A DNA stretch of 64,000 nucleotides, from positions 5,915,457 through 5,979,456 of the forward strand of contig OX421503.1 of NCBI GenBank assembly GCA_949126835.1. The letters are read 5' to 3'. The stretch is from Anisus vortex (Eukaryota; Mollusca; Gastropoda; Planorbidae). Positions 12,914-25,800 of this stretch are shown piece by piece; position 1 is the first letter of the stretch; each line of letters opens with the position of its first letter. Below the pieces are notes generated by a model. That model ran no database searches. It was not told the origin of the DNA and saw only the letters and a program-made list of their open reading frames with translations. A program made the translations under genes and the position numbers.

Positions 12914-13213
12914 TCAAATAGAGTGGCCTTTATCGGATTTTAAAGTCTGGCCTCCATTAGATTTGTCCAAGAGCGCCACCCCTGCGTCTAGAGTGGATGA
13001 TTTCTTCTCTTTGTGCTTCCTCTTCGGTTTATGTCTCCTGTGTTTCTGAGGGTGCGGGGGTAAATGTCCGGTTTTCTCCATGTCCAGGGTGGCGTACAAC
13101 ACCTGGTCGTCACGCCCCAGTGACCTGGTCGAGATGGTAGCTCTGGTGGGGCTGCTGTCGTGGGACACAGTGATGTACACAAGGCCTTCCTCTGAGATGT
13201 ACCTACCACGTGA
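12914..13213 (-). CDS. Receptor 1 exon 15: tail end with two ITIM-like motifs and stop
   Basis: Phase 0 acceptor (tacattccag), 99 codons then TAG. Two motifs fit the ITIM consensus (I/V/L)xYxx(L/V): LVYITV (about Y1035) and VLYATL (about Y1062), 27 residues apart, a spacing compatible with tandem-SH2 phosphatases such as SHP-type enzymes. The C-terminal part is strongly basic (HRRHKPKRKHKEKK) and ends KGHSI. It is linked to exon 14 across a 3.65-kb intron by phase and splice sites only, so this join is the least certain in the model. Confidence 0.72.
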   Translation of the reverse strand, partial: SRGRYISEEGLVYITVSHDSSPTRATISTRSLGRDDQVLYATLDMEKTGHLPPHPQKHRRHKPKRKHKEKKSSTLDAGVALLDKSNGGQTLKSDKGHSI

Positions 13214-16200
13214 CTGGAATGTAAAATAGGAAATTTCAATGGAAAGAAACGAAACTTCAAACAATTGTAGATAAAAAAAAAAACAATAAATAGAGCCGAA
13301 CCGATTAGAGCAGGGATCGGCAAACTTTTCATAATGGTGTGCCGAAGTGGGATTTCTAATTCATTCAGTGATCAAACAACCTTAATGTCTCCCGTGCTTT
13401 AGCACTCAATTTCTAATAAAAGATACTTGAATAATATTTTTTTTTAGTCTTCCGCGTGTCATTGAAAATTGTTTTTCGTGCCAAGTCTGACACGCATGCC
13501 GAAGGCTGCCGACCCCTAGATTAGACGATTTCTACCGATTACCGAATACTAATATAAAAACTTACAATTTGCCGAACCCGGGTGCGAAGTAGGTATTATC
13601 GGCAACTCCGGATTTTCGAATATTCTCATGCTAATCTAACATTACCCACTTAACTACCACCATTCAAATTTTTCATTAAGCCCATAAATACAATAATAGC
13701 AGCAGTGACTGCCACTAGTTAGGATAGTTTTATCTATTGTTTAAAAGTGTGACAGTTATCTATATTTATATATAACCTCTTGCTGTGTGTAACCAATCAA
13801 ATTGGTTTATTTAAGGACACTTGACTTTATTGCTTTATCTTTAAGCTTTGCAATTTGTCCTCGCTGGATGAGTGGATAAAGTATCAGATTGCCATCCGGT
13901 GACACCGGGCTCGATTCTACAGTTATTTTTAGTCTATACCTTTTTTTTTTTCTTAAAAAGGTTATTTCAATTAATATTACTTTAAAAAAAAAGATTGTAA
14001 ATCCACGGGTAACACCGGGCAATTTAGCGTTTTGTTAAATTAAAAGACTTGCCAATTACTTTCCTAAATGTCTTCAGTAAAAAATAAGTTTGTTTTTTTT
14101 AATTATTAGATCTATATCTTTCTGTTCATTGTAGTTTATAAAATTATTTTCTGTAGCTTATAAAGGGTTGTTGTTTTTTTTCCCCGGGCAACGCCTTGGA
14201 ATTGAGGTTGTTGAATACGTTTTAACCTATTGATTTTAATTTGGTGCGTACTGGTACGTATTTTTAGAAGAGTCAAACAATTTTAGAAAGCAAAATAATC
14301 GGATGAGATGAATTTTCAAAGAAAATTCGAATAGGTTCTAAAAACAACTCTAAGGACTAAGTAACAACGAAAGTGTTGTTTAAATGAATGGGGCATGTGT
14401 TGCGACAAGAAGACTGGAATATAAGTAATACTGCCTTACATTGAACCCCACATAGAAAGTGGAAGAGAGACCGTCCAAAATCAACCTGGTAAAGAACTAT
14501 AGAACACAAACTGAAAGTCAGAGGTCTTTGGGCAAGACTCAGCATTTTCACACGTAAACGAGATACGTGTAACGCTCTAATTTGTGTCATAGGCGTTTCG
14601 AGCCTAAGGAGGAAAGAAAACCTTAAAAACAATAACGAAATACAGAGACGCTGTAAAAACAGTCGTATCCAACAGACAACAAAGACGCTAGTCTTAATGA
14701 TTTGTTCAATTATTTTAAAATAACATGTAGGAACGAAGTAAAACGGGTCGGGCTCACACAAGAAGCCACAATTTATATGTCCACAGTTAATAACAGAGAT
14801 TTGTAGCAAGGAATGTTTATTGAACGAAATGTGAAGCTTTAAAAGGCCTACATCAGTGAAGCATCTAATTAAATTCAGTACGTCCTGCTACACTACTTTA
14901 TTAAGCATTTAACTTGTGAAATAATATAAAGTACTTTTTCAGGTTAGGCTCTCTTTTCTTATAAGCGTGTATTACAGACGCTCGATTCTACAATTACAAT
15001 CCTTTTACAAATATAGTAAGTCTATCTGTTTTAATTGTGGGTTTCTACATCATAGGTTAATGATTTTTTTCCATAACACTTAAACAATGAAGGTCATAGG
15101 CACACACAAAGTAATTTTATTGTAACAATTACAACTACCTGTATTATGTATTCGATATATTTATGGCGTTACGATTAAAGTTGTTGAAAGTAAACATTAT
15201 TTCCAGTCCGACTTTCGTAGTTTTAATCCGCCCAAGAATAACAATGCCCAGCTGATGACCTGGACTACTTTTCCCAGGTTAATCAGTAGATTAATCAGTA
15301 GGTTAATCAGTAGAACATCAGGCCTTGCCATGAGAAATGGTGTGCTTCTAGTTATATTAGTCACGCATGTGGAACCGTCGGCTCATATTTAATATGTTTG
15401 GTATATTACTATGATTATACATGACTCTGATTATTTACTATCTATGATACTTTAATAATAATGCTACTATAGTATGTATTTATTCTTAAGGGATTTATTC
15501 TTATGTTCTATGTTCTAATTTTTGGCATGGTAAATATATCAGGCTAGGATTTTTTTCCCGGGGTCTGGAGGATGTCCCTGAGTCTACCCAGCTCTGATGG
15601 GTACCTGACCTTTGATAGGGTAAAGTAAAGGCTGCTGTGCATAGTGCTAGCCACCACAACCTAGTTGCCATGGCCACAAAAACTGGTGAACGCTGCTTCA
15701 CCGGCCCCAATGGACCAATCTGGTCCGTCGGGATAAGCTTACTTTAAATAGCTGAGTCAAAGGATACATGTACTGACCTCTGTAAGGTCAACTAAGCCGC
15801 CATCTTGTTTTCTTTATACTTTTTTTTACTATGTGAAGTTATTAGTTCTTAAAAATAAATTGAATCATTTTTTATTGTATTTGAACCAGAATATCTTTGG
15901 TTATTTGATAAAACCTAGATGTATGCATTTCATGAGTGAGAGTTTAGCTGTCGTGTGGTCCAGATCTTCAGTTTGTCCCATACTCCTCGATAAAGCTTAA
16001 ACATTTCAATTATAAATAAATAAACTAATGAAATAGTTTGACCAAACGTGCGGACTGTCTGTAATGATAAACAGATCATATAAGGTACTTAAAACCACTA
16101 AAAATAAAGTGATACTCGGAGAGCATAATTTATCACATCCTGTTAGCTGATTTGGCACACACAGAGCTATACATTGTAATACAAAGCTTTGTGAAGTTAA

Positions 16201-16768
16201 AATAAAAACAACGTACACAGTAAACTTTTAAAAAAAGTCGCATATAAGACCCGCAAAAAAAATTCCCATGAATAACCATGCTATTCCTACGCTTTGTTAA
16301 TTGTGGCAAACATCACCATCCCAAACGCAAAGGAATGTCATTTTGTTTTTAATTTTTCTTATTTTATATATTACAACAGAGGCTCCTTCTATAAATAATT
16401 TTATTGCATCCTGCGCTTATCCGAGGTCTGAGTCAAGTCTTGCATTTTTATTTGTGTTAAATGATACTGCTTTCCCGGGTTTGTTCAAGCTAGGCCTACC
16501 CATTGCATGCCCGGATGCCACTCGGAAAGAAAGAGTACTTAAATGATAAATGCATTTATTGTTCACGCATAAGGAAAGTATTTTGTCCTTACGTTTATCA
16601 GAGCATTTTACAAGATTGTTACTCTGTTGCATTTCTAAATCATATTTTAATGCCTATGTATTATTAGTTCTTTACTCTTTGCCCTTCTATACTGTAACGT
16701 TTCTAGGTAATTTAGTGGTAATTGGAGTGAAATAATATCTTATTGAATATTTGATTACTAAATTTGTT

Positions 16769-16836
<68 letters not shown>

Positions 16837-19800
16837 CGATTACAGTATCATAACTTATCCCACCTGGTTATCAAACTCTCCATCTCCTGACCAGACTCCC
16901 ATTCTTTCGTCTTGAAGTTCTTTCGAGTTGATGTAGATCCTCTCTTGGATGTCTTTGGTCAGGTCTGGAGCGTTGGGCAAAGGTCGAACATTCACGTACA
17001 TATTTTCACGAACTCCTCTGACGTTTGCGTAGACTTTGGAATATAGTGTTAAAAAAAATTGAATGATGAAAAAATTTAACGACGACGAAATCTTCACAAT
17101 TATTTCCATTGCTCATTTTTTTTATAGTTTACATTATTTTATGTTTGTTATAATAAACATAATTTAGTGTCGTAAATAAAACCACGTGTAATATCTAATA
17201 TATTACAGACGTTCCTTCTATAAAGATGATTATTGCGTAATACGCTCATCCGTTGTCTGAATATAGTCTTGCATATTATTAATGATTTAAATGATCTTAA
17301 GTTACTGGTTTTCCTGATTTGTTCAGGCAACCCATTCCATGTCCGGATGCCACTCAGGAAGACACATTACTTATATAAGAGATAAAAGGCTTTCAGTTCT
17401 TTCCAAAGTATAAAGGTCTAAAAAAAACTAAAGTTTTAATAATCGACTTTCAATTTATAATGTGAAAAATTTTCAATTTATAGAATTGTAGAGATAAAAT
17501 CACGAAACTCTATAGATCTAGAAATGCGATGAAGAGTTTCAGCAATTTGCACAGTCCAATTATTTTTTTTTAATTAGACTTACATACTTCTTAGTTTGAA
17601 AAACAAACAGTGTATATTAACAATATAAAAGCTAAACTTAAATTTGAATTGTATATTTAATTAATAACTCACTATTGTTCTCCATTTCGTAACCAGGAAT
17701 AGTAGCCAGTGTTTGTAATTGCCTGAAATGCATCAATACAAATTTACAAAAATTTACTATAAACTTTTAAGGACATTTTTGTGAAAATAACAACCCTCAA
17801 TTTATTTCTCTACGTAGTCTAAATGTCATACTTAAAAAAACAACGAATAAAGCTGTTAAAATTACCAAACCCTTAATAGGCATTTAAAGATTTTGTAGAA
17901 AAAAAAAAGCGAAATAACACAGACGAGAAAGATCTGAATAAACTCACAGAGTGTTGGGTGCTTGATACAAATCCCTAAAAAAATGGCCTACATAATATAA
18001 TTACAAATATTTGTTTAGAAATCCTAATCTCACATTAGTACACATCCTAGATTTGTAATAATGTGAGATTGAGATTTCTGGACAAATATTTTGATTTAAA
18101 TTTAGGCCATTTAGTAAATGTCGCTGTTATAAAATAATGATTAATACAATGTCTAGATGTTATCACTGAATGAAAAAAATAAAAAATAATAATAATAAAA
18201 AAAAATAAGATGAAAAAAGTAAATTAACAAAAGACTAATAAGTAATTAGAGTGATTATAAGAGATAAATCGAAAATCACACGGTATATAACTTACATTTC
18301 GTCGTATTTCCGTTTGTTTTTTCCTGCATAAAAAAAAATGTATTCATATTTAATTATAAACCATTAGGGCGATCATTTATTAATCTTTTTTTTAGAATAG
18401 AGTTTTAACCAACATATAAAATTATATTTTGCTTATGAACGTAGATAAACTATTATTAACACTTACTCAGTTTTCTGACAAACATAATCACCAATAGAAT
18501 AACAATGCACAAAAACACAACAATAACTGCAACAACAATGTAAACTACATAGGGAACACTTGCAGAATCTGGGATTTCTTCCACGACAACAACTGCAATG
18601 TACAACAAAAAGCAATGAAAATTCCAGCTAATACTAAATACGATTTCTTTTTTTTTGTCAATTTTATGCTAACATTTACGGTTTGCTTCTTTGAATGCAT
18701 ATCTGTAAACGTTGATATTAATGATGTTTGAGTCTAACTTTAATACATTCATGAGTCATGAAAAAAAGCGAAAAGTGATGTGGGAGAGCCGTGAATTTTG
18801 ACTGAGAATCCCTGTAACAAATTTTAATCGTTTTCGGTGCCAAATATTAAGGAGACATGGAAAGGGAGGGAGGAAGGGAGAGAAGAGGGGAGGGGGGAGA
18901 GATCGTGATATTTATTCCCCAAGTCATGCCTGTCCAAGATGATTACCGTGCACAGTTAAGGCTGGTGTAGTTTACACGTTATCATCGTTTAGAGCCTGAA
19001 CATTGTACGGGCGAGAGCCACTGAGGCTCGGTGGGGAGGCAGTTATAGTCTAATCGATACCCGTCTCGCCAAGCCCGGTGGATGGATGACCAGGTTTCTA
19101 ATGAAATTTACAAAGAGGGGTGGTTATGTGTAAGGCGCGCGTGCATGGGCGAAACCTAGTATTCGGTGTGCACCATCGACATTTTCCATGACGGAATACC
19201 TCGGATAGGGTCTTGGTGTGGAACCATGACCCACCCCTTCCACGTTACGCCTTGAAAGGTTTGTCCGGATTTAAAGAGACGTATAAGGCCGATCTTCCTT
19301 AAAAACTGAATTTTAACATAATATACACGTTTAGATTTGTCCAATAACGTAGTTAAGAATTTGATTGGCGCATATAATTCACCAGTCATGTTTTCAAGTT
19401 AAGTATTTCTGTCAAATACAAAATAGGTGAGTCAAGTAATTTAGTTAAGTGTTGTTGTTGTTGTTTTTTTACTAGAAATCCTGGAGTAAAGTATTCTAGT
19501 TATGAATTTTAATTAATAAGACACTTACTTAAGTAATAGCGTCATTGTCACATCGGTCTACAAAAACTAATGTTTCTAAGGAAATACTAATACAATTACC
19601 GTTTTTTTGTATAGAGATAGTCGTAGTAATATTTTTGACGTTGTTGAAAGAAACTAGAACTGTCACATTCCCTAGCTCTTTAACTGTAATGTTTTTTATA
19701 GTTAAAACAAGTCTCTTAAGTAAAGTACTTGTGTCTGGCTGAATAATGTAGAACTTATTGCTGTTGGATGCTTCATGTAGTTGCAGATCTTTGAAATAAA

Positions 19801-22800
19801 TACTGATGTTTTCATTGAATGAGATAGTGTCGCAAATTGTGATATTTATGTTATCACCAATGTTTACTGTAAAATTCTTTTCTTGATTTAGTTCACATTT
19901 TGCTTATTTACATGAAAGAAAAAGGAAAAAAAAAAGACATTTTATAAAACAAAATCAATTTATGAAACAATATAATAAACTTCAAGTATCAAACGGAACA
20001 ACAAGATATACTTAAAAGTAGTATAAAAGGAAAACAGAGAAGGGTCTGTTTGAAATAAGAAAACGAACAAACGTACAGAGAGAAATGAGAAAATAGCTTT
20101 AAAAAGATACAGATACTGATTAAGTGGATCAAAATAACAGAAAGAATAACACAAAATGTATATAAAACACATATTAAACTAAGTTACACATAGAAAATAA
20201 CGATTCGATAAAACAATGACTAAAAATTGGCTAAGAAAATACAAACTAAAAAGTTAGAAAAAAGTATATGCTAAGCAGAAAATAAAAGATCAGCGAATAA
20301 CAATACAAAAGTGCCAGAGTAAGTGCCAAGTTATTTCAACATTATTTTTTTAGTACATCGATAGCATAATATAAATACACTAAACACTTTGTTGATTTAC
20401 ATTAGTTTATCTGACCGTCGTTGAAAGCAAAATTATACAGAAAACATATTCCCCTTTTCTATACAATACACTATCGTAATGATTGTAATTCCCGTACTGT
20501 TTCTATAGAAAATTAAAAAAAGACTACGTTTACTGCGGGCTTCTCATTGAACCTGGCTATAATCTAATATGATTAAAACACACGCATTTGTTTTCAGAAA
20601 TCTAACTATATTGTAGAAGAAAAAATGGATATGCTAATAATTATAATATTTATATAATTTATAAAAACGTATTAGCTTTTAGCATTATGAAATTTACCTA
20701 CCCACTATAGGGACACTCTCTCTTTTTAGAACTGGAAAAAATGGAACAATTATATTTCATTATTGGGATATAGAAATAAAAAATTGCTGTTGAAAATCAT
20801 TGAATAGGCTTTTAAACTAAATACGTTTCTTAAAAAGATCGAGCAATATTTTTACAAAAATATGTATTTAATAAAAATAAATGGAAAACTTTGTTTTTTT
20901 AAGGAACGAGCGTACATATATAAAAAAAAAATTAAAAAAAATAACTTAGTTTAATATAAAAGAGAAAATAGCAATGAGAAACATATTTGAGAAGACATCT
21001 TTGCTGACTGTAACTGTGGACTAAAACAAAAAGCATTGTCGATAATTACTTTATATGAATTTTCATCTCGCATTAGCCATTGGAATTAATTGTTATGGGA
21101 TAATGCATTTATACCGGCTCTCGACACGACACATCTATGCACCAAGTTTCAGCTCGATAAGTTGGTGGGACGTGGGTCAGTCAAGCTTCCCATGATTTTG
21201 CGATCAGGTACTTACACAGTTTTGCACATAAAATATACTGATTTTAATTTTTCAAATGCTCAAAATCCAACAAGTAAATAAATATCGAAATTTGAACAAT
21301 GACATACCTATATTGTATGACAGAACCTGGTTGCTAGAACATTGTTCAATTCGTAGTGGTCCATTCACAGCAGCGGTAACAATGATTTTAAGAAATCTTT
21401 TTTTCCATTTCTCTTTCCATTGATAGATCACTGTTACTTTGTTCGTTTCTCCACTAGAATTCGCTGTAACTTCATTTTGTAAAGTAACATTCCTTGTACA
21501 GCTACTGTTATCCGTACAGATTGGGATGCTTATATTGTTTATAGTTATAGTCTTGTCCAAGATCCCAAAACTTTGAAAACACAGTGTTATCTCGTCGCCA
21601 GGTTGTGCTTCTATTACAGAGTTATTTGGTGAACCTTGACATAAAGCTGTATGCTTATCTTGGGAAGAAAAAATGTAGAAAGTTAATTGAGACATACATA
21701 TTTGAGATATACTGTATAATGTATTAGAAATGTTTAATTAAATTAGGCAATTTTTAGTCATATGATTATAAATTGTACCATTTTTTTTTCTATACTACAA
21801 TAAAACTATTGTGGACGTAAATATTTATGATAGCATGACGTAAACATAGTTTGGTATTACAGGAATATTACTATTTACCATCGCGGGGCAGGGTGTCCGT
21901 GCGGCAGCACGTTAGACAGGGTAGGGATTTTTTCCCTGGTCTGGAAAGTGTCCCTGAGTATTCCCAGCTCTGATGGGTACCTGACATTAGTTGGGGTAAA
22001 ATAAAGGCGGCTGGGCATAATGCTGGTCACACAATCACCTAGTATTCCGAATCCACAGAAACTGGGGAAAGGTGCTTCACCGGCCCTATGGATCAATTTG
22101 ATCTGACGGGATCCTTTAACATTTTTTTTTACCATTTGTCCATAAACTGTATATTTTGTACAATCGTGTATATAGGCCTACACTGTTACAATTTAAAAAG
22201 TGGAGAGTGGACTAAGTTTAATTCTATAAAAACGTCTTATGTAATATTGTTACAACACAATTCCATAGAATAATAATTAATTACGTACATTACAATGATA
22301 AAAATAATTTGACAAGACGAAGAAGACAATAGTGATAAGTGTCTTACTTGAACAATTAAAAAGTCTATAGAATTATATTAATTTCAAATACAGACAATTT
22401 AATTTATTATTATTTTCTCGATTGTACATCAAATTTGTCCCATTATATGATAAAAGACTAGTGAATCTTAGTTTTAAAACCACTGATCTATAAAAAGAAT
22501 GGATTGCGCCTTCTTAATAAATTGGTTTGAGAAATGTGAAGAGATGCACTGATCTATAGAAGAAAGGGAAAACTCAACATTTCCACCGCACTTACAGATA
22601 TAAACAAAATTGTGTCTATAACTTAATGCGCCACTGATCTATAAATAGATAGGAACGGAATCTATGTTGCAGCCATTTAACACAATATGCATATGAATTG
22701 TTGCTGACAAACTTCCCACTTCTAATTAATAATATAAAACTAACAATAATACGATCAAAAGAAAACAAATACCAAACAATAAAAAAAGTTAATAATAAAA

Positions 22801-25800
22801 AAAGTATACAACAATATTTCGCAGTACGGGAAAACCCGGTCCCGAAACACACAAAATTTGAACGCATTTCAAAAGAACATCATTTGGAAACTGCGCGCAT
22901 TGTATAACCTTAACATACGGTGATTAGTAATAGGTATAAGATTGTTTTAACAAATAAATTAACGAATTAAGCAATATTGTTGAAAAAATTAAACTTTATT
23001 TTGGAGGACGTTTCCAATTTATACATTTAACTTTTAACCCGATTAGTTAAACGGCCTTAGGAGACTGTAGAGCAGAAACAAACATCTAAATAAATAAACA
23101 AACTCACGGTAATTGTATATATTGATCAGTGCAGTAGAAAAAAAATGTCGGAAATTTCCTCAAAAATGTTACCACGCCTTATCCAGTCTTTTTATAGATC
23201 AGTGCTTAGAACGGATGCAATACAAAAATTTCCGCCCAAATTCAAACAGCTTTGCTAATATAAATAATAATTATTATGTGCCGCCTTTCAAGTCATCTCG
23301 GAAAGGTTGGACTAGCAAATGAAACTTCGTCGGCGATTTAAGTTGAAACTCTTGTTGAATGTTATAAATATTACAAATAGTAATGTACATTTTTGATCCC
23401 ACAGCATTCGCAATCAACTTATCCTTACAATAAAAAAATAATAATAATGATGCTTATATGGCCTATAACGTATATAACGGAGTTTCCATAGTATACTGAA
23501 GAAGAAGAAGAATTATTATATCGCTTGCATCCATGCTATCAGATTAAGCATGCTCAGTGCACTCTTGGTATAACTTACAGTGACAGATGTATGGGATGCT
23601 GAGACTAGTGAAAGAGAAATTTAATAAAACTGATTTTAAAAGCCTCTTTTTGTATCAGAATTTCTCAGTGTCTGAGGCAAGCTGTTCTATTTAGAAGACA
23701 CCTCAGACTTAAACGAATGCACCCCAAAGGACTTCTATATGTGTCCATCAATACTCAGAATTTTAAGAGGTAGCTGTGCAAAAGAAAGCACTACTTTTGA
23801 TGACGCTTGATTTTTTATATGAGTTCTAAAGGTTTAAATGATTGTAACCAGACATTCAGTTAAGCAATAAAACGTCTTATCGGATAATTAGGCCCTACCG
23901 TTAAAAATCTTTCAAAAGCAAGAAGGATTAGGGACAAATCTGTTTTTGATATACGATATATTATATATTAATATATATATGATATCGATGTATTGATTTA
24001 AGTAATAAACATATTATTATATTGCCTTTTACTATTACAAATACATACCTTCTTCATAAAGTACATAAAATGTATATATTTTCGTTGAGTTGTCACACAG
24101 CTGTATTAAAACATCATATCTTCCAAAGTTATACATCGTAGCGTTTCTAATGGTGAAGTTTATTTCTGTATTTTTAATAATTGATAAATGGACATTATCC
24201 AGTGACTGATTGCCAGGTCTGTCTTGACCGAATTGTGTATAGGAAAAATTATTTAAGCAAATCTCTCTATAAGAGTTAGATTTGATTGTTGCACAAAATG
24301 AAATAGTTTTGTTGATGTGAGTGTATAAATATTGTCTCGCCCTTATTCCTTCACAGCTGTATATTTCCACATCTAATGAAGATACTAGTAAGAGGACAAG
24401 ATATACAATAAATTAAAAACAAAACGTGTATAAATAGAAACATCCACCCTAGTCACAAATAAAGAACTAATAAATACATTTGTAATAATTAAGAAAATTA
24501 ACTAATTAATCTTACATGTACGCCTATGGTTAGTATTTTTTCTTAATTACATACTTCTAATAAAGTGCATATAATATTAAGTAATTTATATAGGCTTATT
24601 TTTTTTAAATTTCAATAGTTCGAAAACATCATTATATAACCGTATTACTTAAGTTACTTTAACTAGCCTTAGAATAAGTTGAGTTTGAGGCTTCTGCTTT
24701 AATGTATATTATTTTTAAAATCTCGCTTTTTTATTTACTCCCTTTCTTTGAACTCGTACTGTCTGTCTTCATGTTAGTCTGCTTGGTTGGTTGCTTGCTT
24801 GAATGCTTGTTAGCAAAACTTTGCATCTATTTTTCGACCACTACCTTCGTACATCTGAGCTGAAACTTGGACAGCAGACTTGTCCCGACTAATATTTCAT
24901 TGTATCAAGTTTTCAGCATCATAGCCTTTGGAATAGTCACGAATTCATTCGACCAATTTGGGAATCGAAGAAATTATTTTACGTAAATTTTGTATGCCTC
25001 TACCGGAAGAGACGGAAGTAAATACACTTTTCGGATATGTTCGTTTTTACGAAATAAATAGAATGAAAACGACACAATGTATCTTTTTATGGTTTTTGCG
25101 GGCCAAAGGTAGAAAAAAAAATATGATGCGCAAAATTTGAGTGTGGAAATTTATAAGGTATGATATCACTTAAATTTATTCTAATCTATCAAAATATAAA
25201 TTAAATTTAAGCTTAGTTTACAAAGAAAGGGAGTATAATAAAAACCTTGTTTTTTGGGTTAGTTTATTTTCCAAGCTCTGTTTGAGTTACTTTAAAACTT
25301 AACACATAAATATTTACTTCTTTATGAAAACAAGCTAAAATGCTTATCTAATGAAAATTATTTCAATTAAATAACAATGCTAAATATGTTATAAAATAGT
25401 TATAGTTATTAGTACTTACCATTCTGATTCAAAATTGTAAAGGAAAAAATAAAACTTCTGTTTTTAACTGGTATAATTAGAACAGTGTAGTTCTTAACAT
25501 GTTCTATTGTTACATTCTTGAAATATATCTGCATGTAGTACTGTTTACTGCTAGTTATATTATCAACACTGGCCCATATATCTTTATTACTATCAAATTC
25601 ATTCACTTGAAATAGTTCCTTATTTATTCCAATAAATTCCAATGATCCTAGATCTGTCGTGTAACAAATGTGAATTGTCAAACTTTCATGTAGATTTGTT
25701 AAAACTGTTGTTCCGTTTATTTCATGTTTGCACAGTCTAAGGGAACCTTTAGACAAATAAATTGAAAACATATTTAACATCATTTAACAAAGTGGCACAT

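Noticed and set aside
12988..13332. 114-codon minus-strand ORF overlapping the last exon of receptor 1
   Set aside because: Different frame from the exon that has a phase-matched acceptor, ITIM motifs and a basic C-terminus.
13855..13926. tRNA gene
   Set aside because: A- and B-box-like motifs are present but no acceptor-stem pairing; more likely a SINE head.
19545..19742. 65-codon plus-strand ORF
   Set aside because: Shadow of the minus-strand domain 8 exon of receptor 1.
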